From positions 1 to 64,000 of the forward strand of contig CASDSD010000050.1 in NCBI GenBank assembly GCA_949283205.1: a DNA stretch of 64,000 nt. The letters run 5' to 3'. This document shows positions 52,264 to 61,590 of the stretch, piece after piece. A program made the position numbers and the translations under genes. Source of the stretch: an uncultured Alistipes sp. Lineage in GTDB: Bacteria > Bacteroidota > Bacteroidia > Bacteroidales > Rikenellaceae. Position 1 is the stretch's first letter. Every line of letters starts with the position of its first letter. Under the pieces are notes generated by a model. That model ran no database searches and had not been told where the DNA came from. It saw only the letters and a program-made list of their open reading frames with translations.

Positions 52264-55248
52264 CTACTCCTCTGCGGCGGGTTTTACGATACCCTTTTTC
52301 GACTGTCCGTCGACATATATGTAGAGCGGCCTGTCGAACTCCACGCACCGCAGGTATTCGCCGTCGTATAACGCAGGCATGGCGTCAAGTGCGGCGATAT
52401 CGAGCGTACCCTCGCCGCGCGAGGGGTTGAGCGAGAGGTACCCCACTCCGAGCGACGTGACGTTCTGGAAGAAGTGCGTACCCTGGCTCGCCTCGATGTT
52501 GAAGTCGGGCAATGCCGACTCGACAATTACGCGCGCTTCGGATATGTGCCCCCACTTGACTGGCACGCCCAGATTGGGGTCCGATGATCCCCAGCGTCCC
52601 GTGCCGATAAGGACATATTCGTTGTGGCTCTCGTGCAGCCGTTTGTTGAATTCGTAAAGTTCGTCGGCGATCTCCTGCGTCTTGAGTGACGAGAACTTGT
52701 CGAACTTCATGTATATTATGTGCCGTATGTCGCGCATGAGCCCTATGCCGAGGGCGCATTCCGAATATACGATTGCGCCGCTGCGGTCGACCTGTGTCCA
52801 GTCGAGTTTGGCGCTCTCCTCGTTGCGGATGATGGGGCGTATCTGCAACAGATTGAATATCTGTACGGAGCCGTACGGGACATCCATGTTCACGGCGAAC
52901 TCCAGCTCTACGGGACAGCGCATCTCCTCCTCTCCGATCTTCAGCAGGTCGCGAATGATCTCGGCCAGCGGGAACGAGCCGTATTTGAGTATGCGGTTGA
53001 AGGTGATGACGCGGAAGTATCGCGACAGCGTGGGGCTCTCGCTGATGCGGTTGTTCTGGTAGTCGTAATACGAACAGGTGTATTTCGAGTTGCGGAACTC
53101 CCCCATCCGCGATACGGGCAGCCGCTCGATGTTGACCTCGTCGTTGGTCGAGGGACGGAACTTGTCGGGGTTCAGGCTCAGGGCCATCACTTCGGTCTGG
53201 GCGTCGCTCACAGCCAGCTCGGGCGTCGATGTCTGCAACGCCTTGTCGGGATATGCGGGCGAGAAACGCATGCTCTTGCCGCCGTCGACGACGGCCTTGC
53301 CCAGCCCCATCACTATGTTGCAGACGCCGTCCTCGGCCTTCTCGTAGCCCAGCGGGTAGAGGTTCTGCGAGCGGGCGACACCCGACAGCGTCGGGAAGTA
53401 GTACCCGTTCTGTTCCGTACCGCACACCTCCTGTATGAGTACGGCCATTTTCTCCTCCGACAGCAGGTTCTGCGACGACTGTATGTAGGCGCGCGACGAG
53501 GCGTAGAATACCGAGGCATAGACGCTCTTTATGGCGCGCACGAGCATGCGCAGCATCTGGTCGTCGTTCTCGCAGCGCGGGATCATGTATGTGGAGTATA
53601 TTCCCGCGAAGGGCTGGTAGTGCGAATCCTCGAGCTTCGACGAGGAGCGTACCGCCAGCGGGCGCCGGCACGTGCGCACGAAGATGCGCAGCTTGGAATA
53701 GAGTTCTGCCGGAAGCACCGAATTGAGGAATTCCGAGAGGATGCCCTCGTCGTCCACCTCCTGCGAGATGACATATTTGAGCCCGTTCAGACGTATGAAG
53801 TCGTCGAAGTAGTCGGTGGCGATGACCAGGCTGCGCGGGATCATTATGCGCACGTTGGGGTACTTGTAGTAGTGGTTGTACTTGGCCAGCATGCTGTTCA
53901 TGAATGCCAGGCCGCGGGCCTTGCCGCCGATGGAGCCTTCGCCGAGACGTGCGAAACCGATGGCGTCGCTGTATGTGGCGTCGTCGAACTGCGCCACAAC
54001 GCCCTGGCCGAGCATCGTGCGGTAATCCTTGAAGAGCGACACCAGTGCGGCGCGGTGTTCGTCCGTGGAGCTGAAATGGCTGCTGTTGATGCTTCGCAGC
54101 ACCTTCGCCAGCGGGAAGAGACCGCGCGAGTAGAGCCACTTCGAGAGGTGCATGTGCTGCAGGTGATACTCCAGAACATCGTCGGGGACCGTAGCTATAA
54201 GTTCCTGCATCTGTTTCAGGTCGCGGGCGCGGCCTACAACCTCGCCCGTGGCGAGGTCGCAGAACTCGAACGCGCCGAATCCGAACTCGCGCAGGATGAC
54301 ATCCTGCAACTCGGGCAAAAGCGTCTTCGAGGTCTTGGCGATGAAGCCCGCCCCCATCGATTCGGCCACAGCCCGGTAGTTTACCTGCGACGACTGCAGT
54401 ATGACGGGCATCCACGGCGCGTCGGCCTTGATCATCTTGCAGAGGTCGATGCCGGCATCGCTCTTCTCGTTCTCGGACTTGTCTCCGGCGTGCAGGATAA
54501 GTCCCACGTCGGAGATGACGCCCAGAAGATTTTTCTTGTACTTTTCGTATGTCTCCACGGCCGAGGCGTAGTCGGTCGCCAGAAGCACCTTCGGCCGGGC
54601 GCGCTTGCGCGATACCTGCTGCTGTTCGTTGTAGGCGTCCTTCAGAAACTCGCTGTTCTGCAGCAGCAGTATCTTGTACAGTTCGGGCAGGTATGTCGAG
54701 TAGAAGCGTACCGAGTCCTCCACCAGCAATATGGCCTGCACGCCGCCCTCGAGTATGTCCGACTCGGCATTGAGGTGGTCCTCCATGAGCTTGATGATGG
54801 CGATGATGAGGTCGGTGTTCCCGTGCCAGCAGAAGATGTTGTCCAGGGCCGTGCATTTCTGCTCGGCGATCTGGCGGTAGATCTCCTTCGAGAAGCTCGT
54901 GAGCAGAACCACGGGCAGCGACGGGTAGATCTCCTTTACCCTGCGGGCAAAGTCGAAGACGTTGGGCTCGCCCACGTTGTACATCGTCAGCACGAAGTCG
55001 AAGTCGTTGCGCTTCTTCAGCAGCTCCAGAGCGTCGGCCGTCGACTCGACACGTGTGAGCGACGGCGGGTTGCTCATGTTGAGCTCCATGTATTCGCGGT
55101 TGATCTGCGACTCGATGTGCCCGTCCTCCTCGAGAATGTATCCGTCGTAGGTGCAGCACACGAGGAGTATCTTGTGGATACGGTGCTGCATGAACTGGTA
55201 TGGGGTCTGACTCTCCAGACTCAGGTATGCGTGGTCTTCCATTGGCAC
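52264..55248 (-). CDS. PEP/pyruvate-binding (PPDK_N) protein with two receiver-like domains
   Basis: A 994-residue protein. Residues about 25-155 form a first receiver-like domain; its usual phospho-acceptor position reads VLTMYNVGEPN, so the aspartate is lost. Residues about 171-320 form a second with the acidic pocket (LLVEDS), an acceptor aspartate at 247 (GVISDVGL) and the lysine at 305 (GFIAKTSK). Residues about 435-725 are the ATP-grasp domain of PEP synthase/PPDK (SIGGKARGLAFMNSML, LAVRSSSKLEDSHYQPFAG, IMGLGKAVVDGGKS-like). The swivelling phosphohistidine domain and PEP barrel of PEP synthase were not found; a conserved C-terminal domain instead has VLIGTGRWGSSDPNLGVPV. It is likely a receiver-controlled phosphotransferase, not a metabolic PEP synthase. 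GH43-like gene lies 18 bases upstream. Confidence 0.85.
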   Translation of the reverse strand: MPMEDHAYLSLESQTPYQFMQHRIHKILLVCCTYDGYILEEDGHIESQINREYMELNMSNPPSLTRVESTADALELLKKRNDFDFVLTMYNVGEPNVFDFARRVKEIYPSLPVVLLTSFSKEIYRQIAEQKCTALDNIFCWHGNTDLIIAIIKLMEDHLNAESDILEGGVQAILLVEDSVRFYSTYLPELYKILLLQNSEFLKDAYNEQQQVSRKRARPKVLLATDYASAVETYEKYKKNLLGVISDVGLILHAGDKSENEKSDAGIDLCKMIKADAPWMPVILQSSQVNYRAVAESMGAGFIAKTSKTLLPELQDVILREFGFGAFEFCDLATGEVVGRARDLKQMQELIATVPDDVLEYHLQHMHLSKWLYSRGLFPLAKVLRSINSSHFSSTDEHRAALVSLFKDYRTMLGQGVVAQFDDATYSDAIGFARLGEGSIGGKARGLAFMNSMLAKYNHYYKYPNVRIMIPRSLVIATDYFDDFIRLNGLKYVISQEVDDEGILSEFLNSVLPAELYSKLRIFVRTCRRPLAVRSSSKLEDSHYQPFAGIYSTYMIPRCENDDQMLRMLVRAIKSVYASVFYASSRAYIQSSQNLLSEEKMAVLIQEVCGTEQNGYYFPTLSGVARSQNLYPLGYEKAEDGVCNIVMGLGKAVVDGGKSMRFSPAYPDKALQTSTPELAVSDAQTEVMALSLNPDKFRPSTNDEVNIERLPVSRMGEFRNSKYTCSYYDYQNNRISESPTLSRYFRVITFNRILKYGSFPLAEIIRDLLKIGEEEMRCPVELEFAVNMDVPYGSVQIFNLLQIRPIIRNEESAKLDWTQVDRSGAIVYSECALGIGLMRDIRHIIYMKFDKFSSLKTQEIADELYEFNKRLHESHNEYVLIGTGRWGSSDPNLGVPVKWGHISEARVIVESALPDFNIEASQGTHFFQNVTSLGVGYLSLNPSRGEGTLDIAALDAMPALYDGEYLRCVEFDRPLYIYVDGQSKKGIVKPAAEE

Positions 55249-55266
55249 GGTGTGGTGGTATTTGCG

Positions 55267-56370
55267 TTAAAGTTTCCAGGCGGGCTGCCAGGTGAGGGTG
55301 AAGCGTCCCTCCTCAAGGGTTACGGGCAGCCATATGTAGCGGCCGTCGATGGCGTTCTCGGGCTTCCAGCGGTCGCCCATGTATATGAATATTCCGTCAC
55401 GTCCCTCGACGGGCAGCATGTATGTGCTCTGCGAGTGGAATGTCTTGTCGGCATCGTCTCCGAGGCAGGGGTTCCCCAGCTCGGTCCACTCCCCCATCAC
55501 GGCGTCGGCTACGGCCGAGCGGGCCGCATTGGGCGCCCATCCCGTACATCCCGACATCATGAGGTAATATTTGCCGTCGTGCTTGAAGATGGCGGGGGCC
55601 TCCATCGAGCGGCCGACGAAGGCGCGGACGTAACGTCCCGAATGGGCCGTGTAGTCGTCGGTGAGTTCGGCGATCTGCAACGTCTGGTTCTCCTCCGAGG
55701 CGTATATGTGGTATGCCTTGCCGTCGCCGTCCACGAAAAGCGTCATGTCGCGTGCCATCTGCCCTCCCTCGAGGTCGCGCACGAGGAAACGGTCGCTTTC
55801 GGGTACCGCCGCCTCCTTGCCTGCGGCGATGTCGGCAACGGCCTGGCGGGTCTCATCGCTGACGTTCAGCGGCAGTTTGCCGGCATTGACACGTCCCGCA
55901 TTCAGGAACTCGTAGGGGCCGGTTACGTTGTCGCTGACGGCGACGCCGCTCATGGCGGCCGAATAGCCCTTGTCTTTCAACTCGAGGTGGAACCACATGA
56001 CGAACTTGTCTGTCTGTGCGTTGTATATCACCTTGGGGCGCTCCAGAATACATCCCTTCTCGATAGGGCTGCCCGAGCCTTCGGGTGCCACGGCCAGGGC
56101 TATACCCTCGTCGCGCCAGTCGTAGAGGTTCTTCGACGAGTAGCAGTGTACGCCCACATTGGCGCGGTTGCCGCCTTCGCCTTCGGTCTTGTGTTCGCCG
56201 AACCAGTAGTAGCGTCCGTCGTGGTAGAGGATTCCGCCGCCGTGGGCGTTTATGGCCACGCCGTTGTTGTCCAGCCAAACTTCTCCCGGAAGGAATTCCT
56301 TGTTCCCGCCGCACGATAGGAACATGGCCGTTGCGGCCGTAATGAGGCACAGGGTGATGAGTCTTTTCAT
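55267..56370 (-). CDS. GH43-like glycoside hydrolase lipoprotein
   Basis: A 367-residue exported lipoprotein with lipobox MFLSCG. Its five-bladed beta-propeller pattern is that of family 43 glycoside hydrolases: the opening blade DNNGVAINAHGGGILYHDGRYYWFGEHK supplies the nucleophilic-side aspartate region, CILERPKVIYNAQTDKFVMWFH, SRDMTLFVDGDGKAYHIYAS-type blade ARDMTLFVDGDGKAYHIY, and MEAPAIFKHDGKYYLMMSG are all GH43-like. The family cleaves arabinan, xylan or galactan side chains; subfamily assignment needs a search. It starts after a good promoter and is 18 bases upstream of the receiver/ATP-grasp gene. Confidence 0.88.
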   Translation of the reverse strand: MKRLITLCLITAATAMFLSCGGNKEFLPGEVWLDNNGVAINAHGGGILYHDGRYYWFGEHKTEGEGGNRANVGVHCYSSKNLYDWRDEGIALAVAPEGSGSPIEKGCILERPKVIYNAQTDKFVMWFHLELKDKGYSAAMSGVAVSDNVTGPYEFLNAGRVNAGKLPLNVSDETRQAVADIAAGKEAAVPESDRFLVRDLEGGQMARDMTLFVDGDGKAYHIYASEENQTLQIAELTDDYTAHSGRYVRAFVGRSMEAPAIFKHDGKYYLMMSGCTGWAPNAARSAVADAVMGEWTELGNPCLGDDADKTFHSQSTYMLPVEGRDGIFIYMGDRWKPENAIDGRYIWLPVTLEEGRFTLTWQPAWKL

Positions 56371-56403
56371 GGTATGGAGGTGTTAATGTTTGTCTTAATT
56401 TTA

Positions 56404-56411
56404 CAAAATTA
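56404..56411 (-). promoter_or_regulatory. Promoter -7 box of the GH43-like gene
   Basis: Minus-strand TAATTTTG with a TTTG (56432-56435 on the minus strand) twenty bases upstream. Confidence 0.7.
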
Positions 56412-56544
56412 TAAAAATGTGTGCGAAGAGACAAATCAAAAACGCTGTTTTCGATAGCGGCGATGCGGGTGATACGTGCCGCAATATCGGATCGGGGCAT
56501 CCAAATATATTTCCCGCAAGGTCCGTTTATATCTCGGGAATGAT

Positions 56545-56552
56545 TAATTTTG
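56545..56552 (+). promoter_or_regulatory. Promoter -7 box of the C_GCAxxG gene
   Basis: TAATTTTG, 26 bases before the start codon at 56579. Confidence 0.65.
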
Positions 56553-56578
56553 CGGCATGAATCAATTTCGACAGGCTT

Positions 56579-57052
56579 ATGAAAGTGGATGTTAACGAAC
56601 GTGCCCAACGGGCACGGGACCTTTTTGAATCGGGATATAATTGTGCGCAATCGGTATTTTTGGCCTTCCGTGACGTGACGGGACTCGACGAGGAGCTGGC
56701 TGCGACATTTGCAGCGCCTTTCGGTGGAGGCATGGGGCGTCTGCGCGAGGTGTGCGGCACGGTGAGCGGCATGAGCATGATGGCGGGATTCCTCTATCCC
56801 AACAGCCGTCCTAACGATATGCAGTCGAAGAAACGGACCTATGCCGCCGTGCAGGAGATGGCCGAGCGTTTCCGTGCGGAGAACGGGTCGATCGTCTGCC
56901 GCGAACTCCTGGGGCTCGCGCAGCGAAAGGATGACCCGACGCCGTCGAAGCGCACGCAGGAGTATTATCGGCGCCGCCCCTGCTCGGAATATGTGGCCAT
57001 CGCTGCCCGTATCGTCGCCGAGAGGATAAATGCGGAAGATGATGCCCGATGA
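56579..57052 (+). CDS. C-GCAxxG-C-C family protein
   Basis: A 157-residue member of the C_GCAxxG_C_C family. The defining cysteines are seen: YNCAQSVFLAF with Cys22, GGGMGRLREVCGTVSGM, SIVCREL and PCSEYV. Members are small, often fused or linked to redox or metal-handling genes, and a disulphide or cluster role is suspected but unproven. The gene has its own promoter and faces mscL across a shared hairpin. No neighbour indicates a pathway. Confidence 0.9.
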   Translation: MKVDVNERAQRARDLFESGYNCAQSVFLAFRDVTGLDEELAATFAAPFGGGMGRLREVCGTVSGMSMMAGFLYPNSRPNDMQSKKRTYAAVQEMAERFRAENGSIVCRELLGLAQRKDDPTPSKRTQEYYRRRPCSEYVAIAARIVAERINAEDDAR

Positions 57053-57106
57053 CGGTTGTGTGCGGTTGCTGCTGATTGTGGCGGCCGCGACGGTTGCAGA
57101 CCATGG

Positions 57107-57133
57107 CACCCCGTGTCGTCAAGACGCGGGGTG
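57107..57133. terminator. Convergent hairpin between the C_GCAxxG and mscL genes
   Basis: An 11-base stem (57107-57117 with 57123-57133, one G-T pair) with a 5-base loop sits between two convergent genes. The T-rich tail is weak, so it may be a weak or shared terminator. Confidence 0.5.
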
Positions 57134-57167
57134 TTGTGGTATTGTTGTGCGGGATTCCCGTGAAAAA

Positions 57168-57626
57168 TTAAATGTCGCGCTTCTTGAGCAGGTCGCGTAT
57201 CTCGGTGAGCAGCTGCTCCTCTCTGGTCGGGGCGGGAGGCGCCGGTGCCGGCGCCGGCTTCGTGCGCGTTATGCGGTTCATTAGCTTCACCATCAGGAAT
57301 ACGCAGAAGGCGAGGATGGCGAAGTCGATGCACTGCTGCAGGAATGCCCCGTAGCAGAGATATACGGGTTCGTATGCTGCTGCCGCAGCCGTGTCGTGCG
57401 AGAGGAAATCGGTGCCTGCGGCGACGGCATCGCGTACGCGCGAGATGTCGAGTTTCAGGTTCGAGAAGTCGGCATTGCCGATAAGCACTCCGATCGGAGG
57501 CATCAGAACGTCGTTCACCAGCGATGATACGATTTTGCCGAACGCGCCGCCGATGATTACGCCGACAGCCATGTCCATAACATTGCCCTTGAGGGCGAAC
57601 TCCTTGAATTCCTTGAAGAAAGCCAT
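57168..57626 (-). CDS. mscL: Large-conductance mechanosensitive channel MscL
   Basis: A 152-residue MscL, the pentameric pore that releases solutes on osmotic down-shock. The N-terminal amphipathic helix and TM1 ([42 protein letters not shown]) are classic, the periplasmic loop is a little longer than in E. coli, and TM2 ([21 protein letters not shown]) precedes a cytoplasmic helix ([14 protein letters not shown]). All family features are intact. It is a single gene, convergent with the C_GCAxxG gene. Confidence 0.96.
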   Translation of the reverse strand: MAFFKEFKEFALKGNVMDMAVGVIIGGAFGKIVSSLVNDVLMPPIGVLIGNADFSNLKLDISRVRDAVAAGTDFLSHDTAAAAAYEPVYLCYGAFLQQCIDFAILAFCVFLMVKLMNRITRTKPAPAPAPPAPTREEQLLTEIRDLLKKRDI

Positions 57627-58016
57627 ATTTTTGAGCCGTTGTGACGCATCCGTTGCGATGCGTCGGGTGAAACATGTTTTGCGTATGACGAAAATAGGTG
57701 CAGAGGCACATCGGAAACCCTGTCTGCGGAACTGATCATGCCTGACCTTGTATGTTATTCAAATATACGAAAAGTCGAGCGCAGAGACAAGTCGCAACCT
57801 GCTGTTTCCCGATTCGGCCATGTCGGACCGCACCCTGTGATTCCGTGTCCGTTATTCGCAAAAAAGGTTATGTCCGAAGCTACGGTGCCATCCGTTTTCA
57901 CCCCGATATGCCATATCTTCCGGCATGAAGTGTACGGCAAATGCCGTTCCGGATATGATATGGGTTACGAAACAATTAAAAGATGTCGGTTTTTTTGTCT
58001 GTTCGCATTAAATATA

Positions 58017-58024
58017 TACCTTTG
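58017..58024 (+). promoter_or_regulatory. Promoter -7 box of the TonB-dependent receptor at 58274
   Basis: TACCTTTG with TTTG at 57994-57997 nineteen bases upstream. Confidence 0.8.
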
Positions 58025-58146
58025 CAGCGGATTCCGACGAATGATTGTCGTAAAAGCAGCATATCGCGATGAGGTGTATTAACCTATACAACATCAACGA
58101 CCGACGTTATGACGTCAAGCGTAACAGCTATGACGGCGGCTATGGA

Positions 58147-58188
58147 GCGAAGAGAGCGTGCGCGTATGTCTGCGCAGCTCTCTTTCGC
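58147..58188 (+). promoter_or_regulatory. Large hairpin in the receptor mRNA leader
   Basis: An outer stem of 11 base pairs (58147-58157 with 58177-58188, one bulged T at 58185) and an inner stem TGCGC/GCGCA (58159-58163 with 58172-58176) with an 8-base loop. It is followed by an A/T-rich TTATTTTA stretch, not a clean T run. It may be a regulatory leader structure or an attenuator. Confidence 0.6.
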
Positions 58189-58273
58189 GTTATTTTACGT
58201 GTGTCGGAACGGCACTGCCAACATGGAGTGAAACACATTTTTTCATATTAACTTAATCTTAAATCAGATCGGA

Positions 58274-61200
58274 ATGAAACATCTTTTCTTTTTGATTGTC
58301 TCGATTTTGATGATCGGCACCGTGAGCGCCCAGGTCACCACTTCGAGTATCAACGGTAAGGTCACCGATGCGAAAGGTGAGGTTTTGATCGGTGCCACCG
58401 TCATTGCGGTGCATACGCCTACCGGAACCCAGTACGGTGCCTTGACCAATGTCGACGGCCGCTACAACATTCAGGGTATGCGTACCGGCGGCCCCTACAC
58501 GATCACCGTATCGTATGTGGGTTATCAGGCTGTCGAGCTGACCGACATTACGTTGAGCCTCGGTGAGCCCCGTACCTTCGACGTGGCGCTCAAGGAGTCT
58601 ACGGAGATTGACGCCGTTGTCGTGGTCAGCACGGCCAACAGCCGTTTCAATGCCAACAAGACCGGTGCCGCAGTGAACTTCTCGCGCGGCGTTATCGAGA
58701 ACCTTCCCACCATCGACCGCAGCATCGCCGACGTGGCTCGTCTGTCGCCTCTGGCAGCTTCGACGAAGAGCTCTACCGGAGGTATCTCGTTTGCCGGAAC
58801 CAACAACCGTTACAACTCGTTCCAGATCGACGGTACGGTGTCGAACGACGTCTTCGGCCTTACCTCGTCGGGAACCAACGGTGGTCAGACCTCGACCAAC
58901 CCCATCTCGATGGAGACCATCGAGGAGGTTCAGGTTGTTATCGCACCCTATGACGTTCGTCAGAGCGGTTTCACGGGCGGCGGTATCAATGCCGTAACCA
59001 AATCGGGTACCAACTCGTTCCGCGGATCGGCTTACACGTATTTCCGTAACAACAATTTGGTCGGCAAGGGTGCTTCGGGCGAGAAGTATGCCGAGCAGAG
59101 CACGCAGACCTACGGTTTCACCTTCGGCGGTCCGCTGGTAAAGGACAAGCTCTTCTTCTTCGTTGGCGGCGAGTACTACAAGGATCAGACTCCCGCTGCT
59201 GTGTATGACGAGAACAACATCGACGGTTTCGTTACGATGGATCAGCTCAATCAGATACGTGATCAGTACAAGAAACTCACGGGATACGATGCTGCCGGCT
59301 TCGGCCAGCACACGCCCGAGATCTGGTCGGCGAATGTCATCGCACGTATGGACTGGAACATCAACGACAACAACAAGCTGATGCTGCGTTACAACTATGC
59401 CGGTGCTTCGGCCGACAAGTATTACACTACGTCGAGCGCATATTACTTCAACGATGCCAGCTACGACCAGCGTAACGAGACCCACTCGCTGGTAGCCGAG
59501 CTGCAGTCGCGTATCAGCAACTCTGTTTCGAACGAGCTGCGTGTAGGTTACACCCGCGTTCGTGACTGGCGTGAGGCTGCCGCTCCCAATGGCGCCCCCA
59601 CCGTGTCGATTTCGGTAAGCAACCCCACCGGCGACTCTAACAAGAATACTACGGTTTATCTCGGAACCGAGTACTGCTCTTATGCAAATCAGCTCGATCA
59701 GGATATCTTCACCATCACCGACAACCTTACGTGGTACAAGGGTGACCATACCATCACCTTCGGTACGCATAACGAGTTCTACAAGATGTATAACGTTTAT
59801 GCGCAGAATGCGACGGGTGCTTGGTCGTTCAGTTCGCTCGACGATTTCATGAACAATGATGCAAATCAGTTCAGATATACTTATTACGAGAGCGACGATC
59901 TGGATGAGAACGGCAACTGGGGTGCCAAGTTCGGCGCTGCGCAGTTCGGTCTCTACCTGCAGGACGAGTGGCGTGCCAACGATAAGTTCACTCTCACCTA
60001 CGGTCTGCGTATGGATGTACCCGTAATTTTCAAGAATCCTTCGGTAAACGATGAGTTCAACAACTCGGATGTTGCAAAGAAATATGGCGTCGCAACGGGC
60101 GATATCGCTTCGGGCAATGTCCTGTTCTCGCCCCGTCTGGGTTTCCGCTGGTATGTTGATGAGGACAAGAACGTCCTTCTGCGCGGTGGTATGGGCCTCT
60201 TCACGGGCCGTGTACCCTTCGTGTGGATGTCGAACCAATTCTCAAATACCGGTATAGATCAGGTTTCGGTTACGGGTTACAGACCGCAGAATGAAGACGA
60301 CACTCCTATTCCCGCACTCGGGTCTTCTATTACGGCCGATGATGTCAAGGCAATGGGATTCAATGCCGGCGCCGCCACTATCAATGTCGTAGACAAGAAG
60401 TTCAAGTATCCGCAGGTGTTCCGTGTTAATTTGGCTGCCGATTTCAACCTCGGCAACGGATGGTCGGCTACGCTGGAGGCTCTTTACTCGAAGACCTTTA
60501 ATAACATGTACGTTCAGGATATCGACTATGAAGACAGCGGCAAGAAGTTCTATGCCGTCAATGCCGGTATGGCCAATGCCAACAACACCGCAATCGTTTA
60601 CGACAACATGACTTCGTACAGCGATATCATCTACCTGAAGAACACGAACAAGGGATATTCTTACTCGCTGACCGCACAGGTGCGCAAATCGTTCGACTTC
60701 GGTCTTACGCTCGATGCGGCCTATACGTTCGGTCACTCGTACAGCGTATTCGACGGTACTTCGTCGGTTGCCTACTCTAACTGGAAGTACAACTACGCAC
60801 GCAATACGAATGATCCCGAGCTTTCGCTCTCGTCGTTCGACATACCCCACCGTGTAATCGCTTCGGTTAACTACAATACCCGTTATGGTAAGAACAACCG
60901 TTGGGGAACCAACGTCGCTCTTATCTACGAGGGTCACTCTGGTCAGCCCTATTCGCTTTACTATTACTTCAACAAGAACCTGCCCAATGGCGGATATTCT
61001 ATGAACGGCGACGGTTACAACGGTAACGACCTGATCTATATCCCCAACGCTGTGGAGGTTATGAACATGAACTGGGCTTCGGAGCAGGATATGAACAACT
61101 TCGAGAACTTCATCTTGAGCAACAAGGTGCTGCGCGACAACCGCGGCAAGTACAGCGAGCGCAACAGCATCCGCATGCCTTTCGAGAGCCAGTTCGACTT

Positions 61201-61486
61201 CAGCTTCTCGCAGGACTTCTACTACAACGTTAAGCGCGGCGGCAAGATCACCTTCATGTGGACGATCATGAACGTGGCAAACCTCCTCAACAAGGATTGG
61301 GGCAAGTATTACGCCAACATCTATGCAATCGCTCCGCTGACAGTAACCGGCGTGTCGGAGGTCTTCAACAGCAAGAATGAGGTTGTGGGTTACGAGCCTA
61401 CCTACTCTTTCTATGAGAACAACATGGACCTCGACGACTACTTCTCGCGCTGGAGAATGCAGTTCGGTATCAGAATTACATTCTAA
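58274..61486 (+). CDS. TonB-dependent receptor, Oar/SusC-like
   Basis: A 1070-residue outer-membrane receptor. A signal peptide (ending IGTVSAQ) is followed by a carboxypeptidase-regulatory-like domain (INGKVTDAKGEVLIGATV), a plug (LPTIDRSIADVARLSPLA, ISFAGTNNRYNSFQIDG, IEEVQVVIAPYDVRQSGFTGGGINAVTKSGTN) and a barrel ending in the expected aromatic residue (IRITF). The plug and the GGGINAVTKSGTN motif fit Oar-like receptors rather than classical SusC, and no SusD follows. Codons are markedly biased to a few optimal choices (GGT, CGT, AAC, TTC) compared with neighbours, a sign of very high expression. Long structured leader and a strong terminator. Ligand unknown. Confidence 0.93.
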   Translation: MKHLFFLIVSILMIGTVSAQVTTSSINGKVTDAKGEVLIGATVIAVHTPTGTQYGALTNVDGRYNIQGMRTGGPYTITVSYVGYQAVELTDITLSLGEPRTFDVALKESTEIDAVVVVSTANSRFNANKTGAAVNFSRGVIENLPTIDRSIADVARLSPLAASTKSSTGGISFAGTNNRYNSFQIDGTVSNDVFGLTSSGTNGGQTSTNPISMETIEEVQVVIAPYDVRQSGFTGGGINAVTKSGTNSFRGSAYTYFRNNNLVGKGASGEKYAEQSTQTYGFTFGGPLVKDKLFFFVGGEYYKDQTPAAVYDENNIDGFVTMDQLNQIRDQYKKLTGYDAAGFGQHTPEIWSANVIARMDWNINDNNKLMLRYNYAGASADKYYTTSSAYYFNDASYDQRNETHSLVAELQSRISNSVSNELRVGYTRVRDWREAAAPNGAPTVSISVSNPTGDSNKNTTVYLGTEYCSYANQLDQDIFTITDNLTWYKGDHTITFGTHNEFYKMYNVYAQNATGAWSFSSLDDFMNNDANQFRYTYYESDDLDENGNWGAKFGAAQFGLYLQDEWRANDKFTLTYGLRMDVPVIFKNPSVNDEFNNSDVAKKYGVATGDIASGNVLFSPRLGFRWYVDEDKNVLLRGGMGLFTGRVPFVWMSNQFSNTGIDQVSVTGYRPQNEDDTPIPALGSSITADDVKAMGFNAGAATINVVDKKFKYPQVFRVNLAADFNLGNGWSATLEALYSKTFNNMYVQDIDYEDSGKKFYAVNAGMANANNTAIVYDNMTSYSDIIYLKNTNKGYSYSLTAQVRKSFDFGLTLDAAYTFGHSYSVFDGTSSVAYSNWKYNYARNTNDPELSLSSFDIPHRVIASVNYNTRYGKNNRWGTNVALIYEGHSGQPYSLYYYFNKNLPNGGYSMNGDGYNGNDLIYIPNAVEVMNMNWASEQDMNNFENFILSNKVLRDNRGKYSERNSIRMPFESQFDFSFSQDFYYNVKRGGKITFMWTIMNVANLLNKDWGKYYANIYAIAPLTVTGVSEVFNSKNEVVGYEPTYSFYENNMDLDDYFSRWRMQFGIRITF

Positions 61487-61512
61487 AGCCGCGTATATAC
61501 CGCGAATGAACA

Positions 61513-61550
61513 AAGGGGCCGCATCGGTGGATGCGGCCCCTTGTTATTTT
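61513..61550 (+). terminator. Terminator of the TonB-dependent receptor gene
   Basis: A 13-base perfect stem (61513-61525 with 61530-61542) and a 4-base loop are followed by a T-rich stretch. Confidence 0.85.
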
Positions 61551-61563
61551 CTGCCGTTAGGGT

Positions 61564-61571
61564 TATCTTTG
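61564..61571 (+). promoter_or_regulatory. Promoter -7 box of umuDC
   Basis: TATCTTTG, 19 bases before the umuD start codon. No LexA-type operator could be recognised nearby. Confidence 0.7.
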
Positions 61572-61590
61572 CGTAAAGGAAAAACGTGAA

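Larger units (their letters stand above)
57627..58273. other. Long intergenic region with promoter and structured leader
   Basis: This 647-base stretch holds no supported gene. The plus-strand frame at 57738-58082 has no domain. The right part carries the promoter at 58017-58024 and a leader of about 240 bases before the TonB-dependent receptor, including the hairpin at 58147-58188. The left part, upstream of mscL, shows no recognisable element. Confidence 0.6.

Noticed and set aside
52720..56319. 1199-codon plus-strand frame
   Set aside because: Antisense to the receiver/ATP-grasp and GH43-like genes; no family resemblance, an artefact of biased codon use.
57738..58082. 114-codon frame in the long spacer
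   Set aside because: No domain, crosses the receptor promoter, low coding character.
58069..58251. Possible 60-residue leader peptide before the receptor
   Set aside because: The frame covers the hairpin but has no family or conserved feature; it could be translated, yet nothing in the sequence supports it.
58259..60238. 659-codon minus-strand frame
   Set aside because: Antisense to the TonB-dependent receptor; kept open by strong codon bias of that gene.
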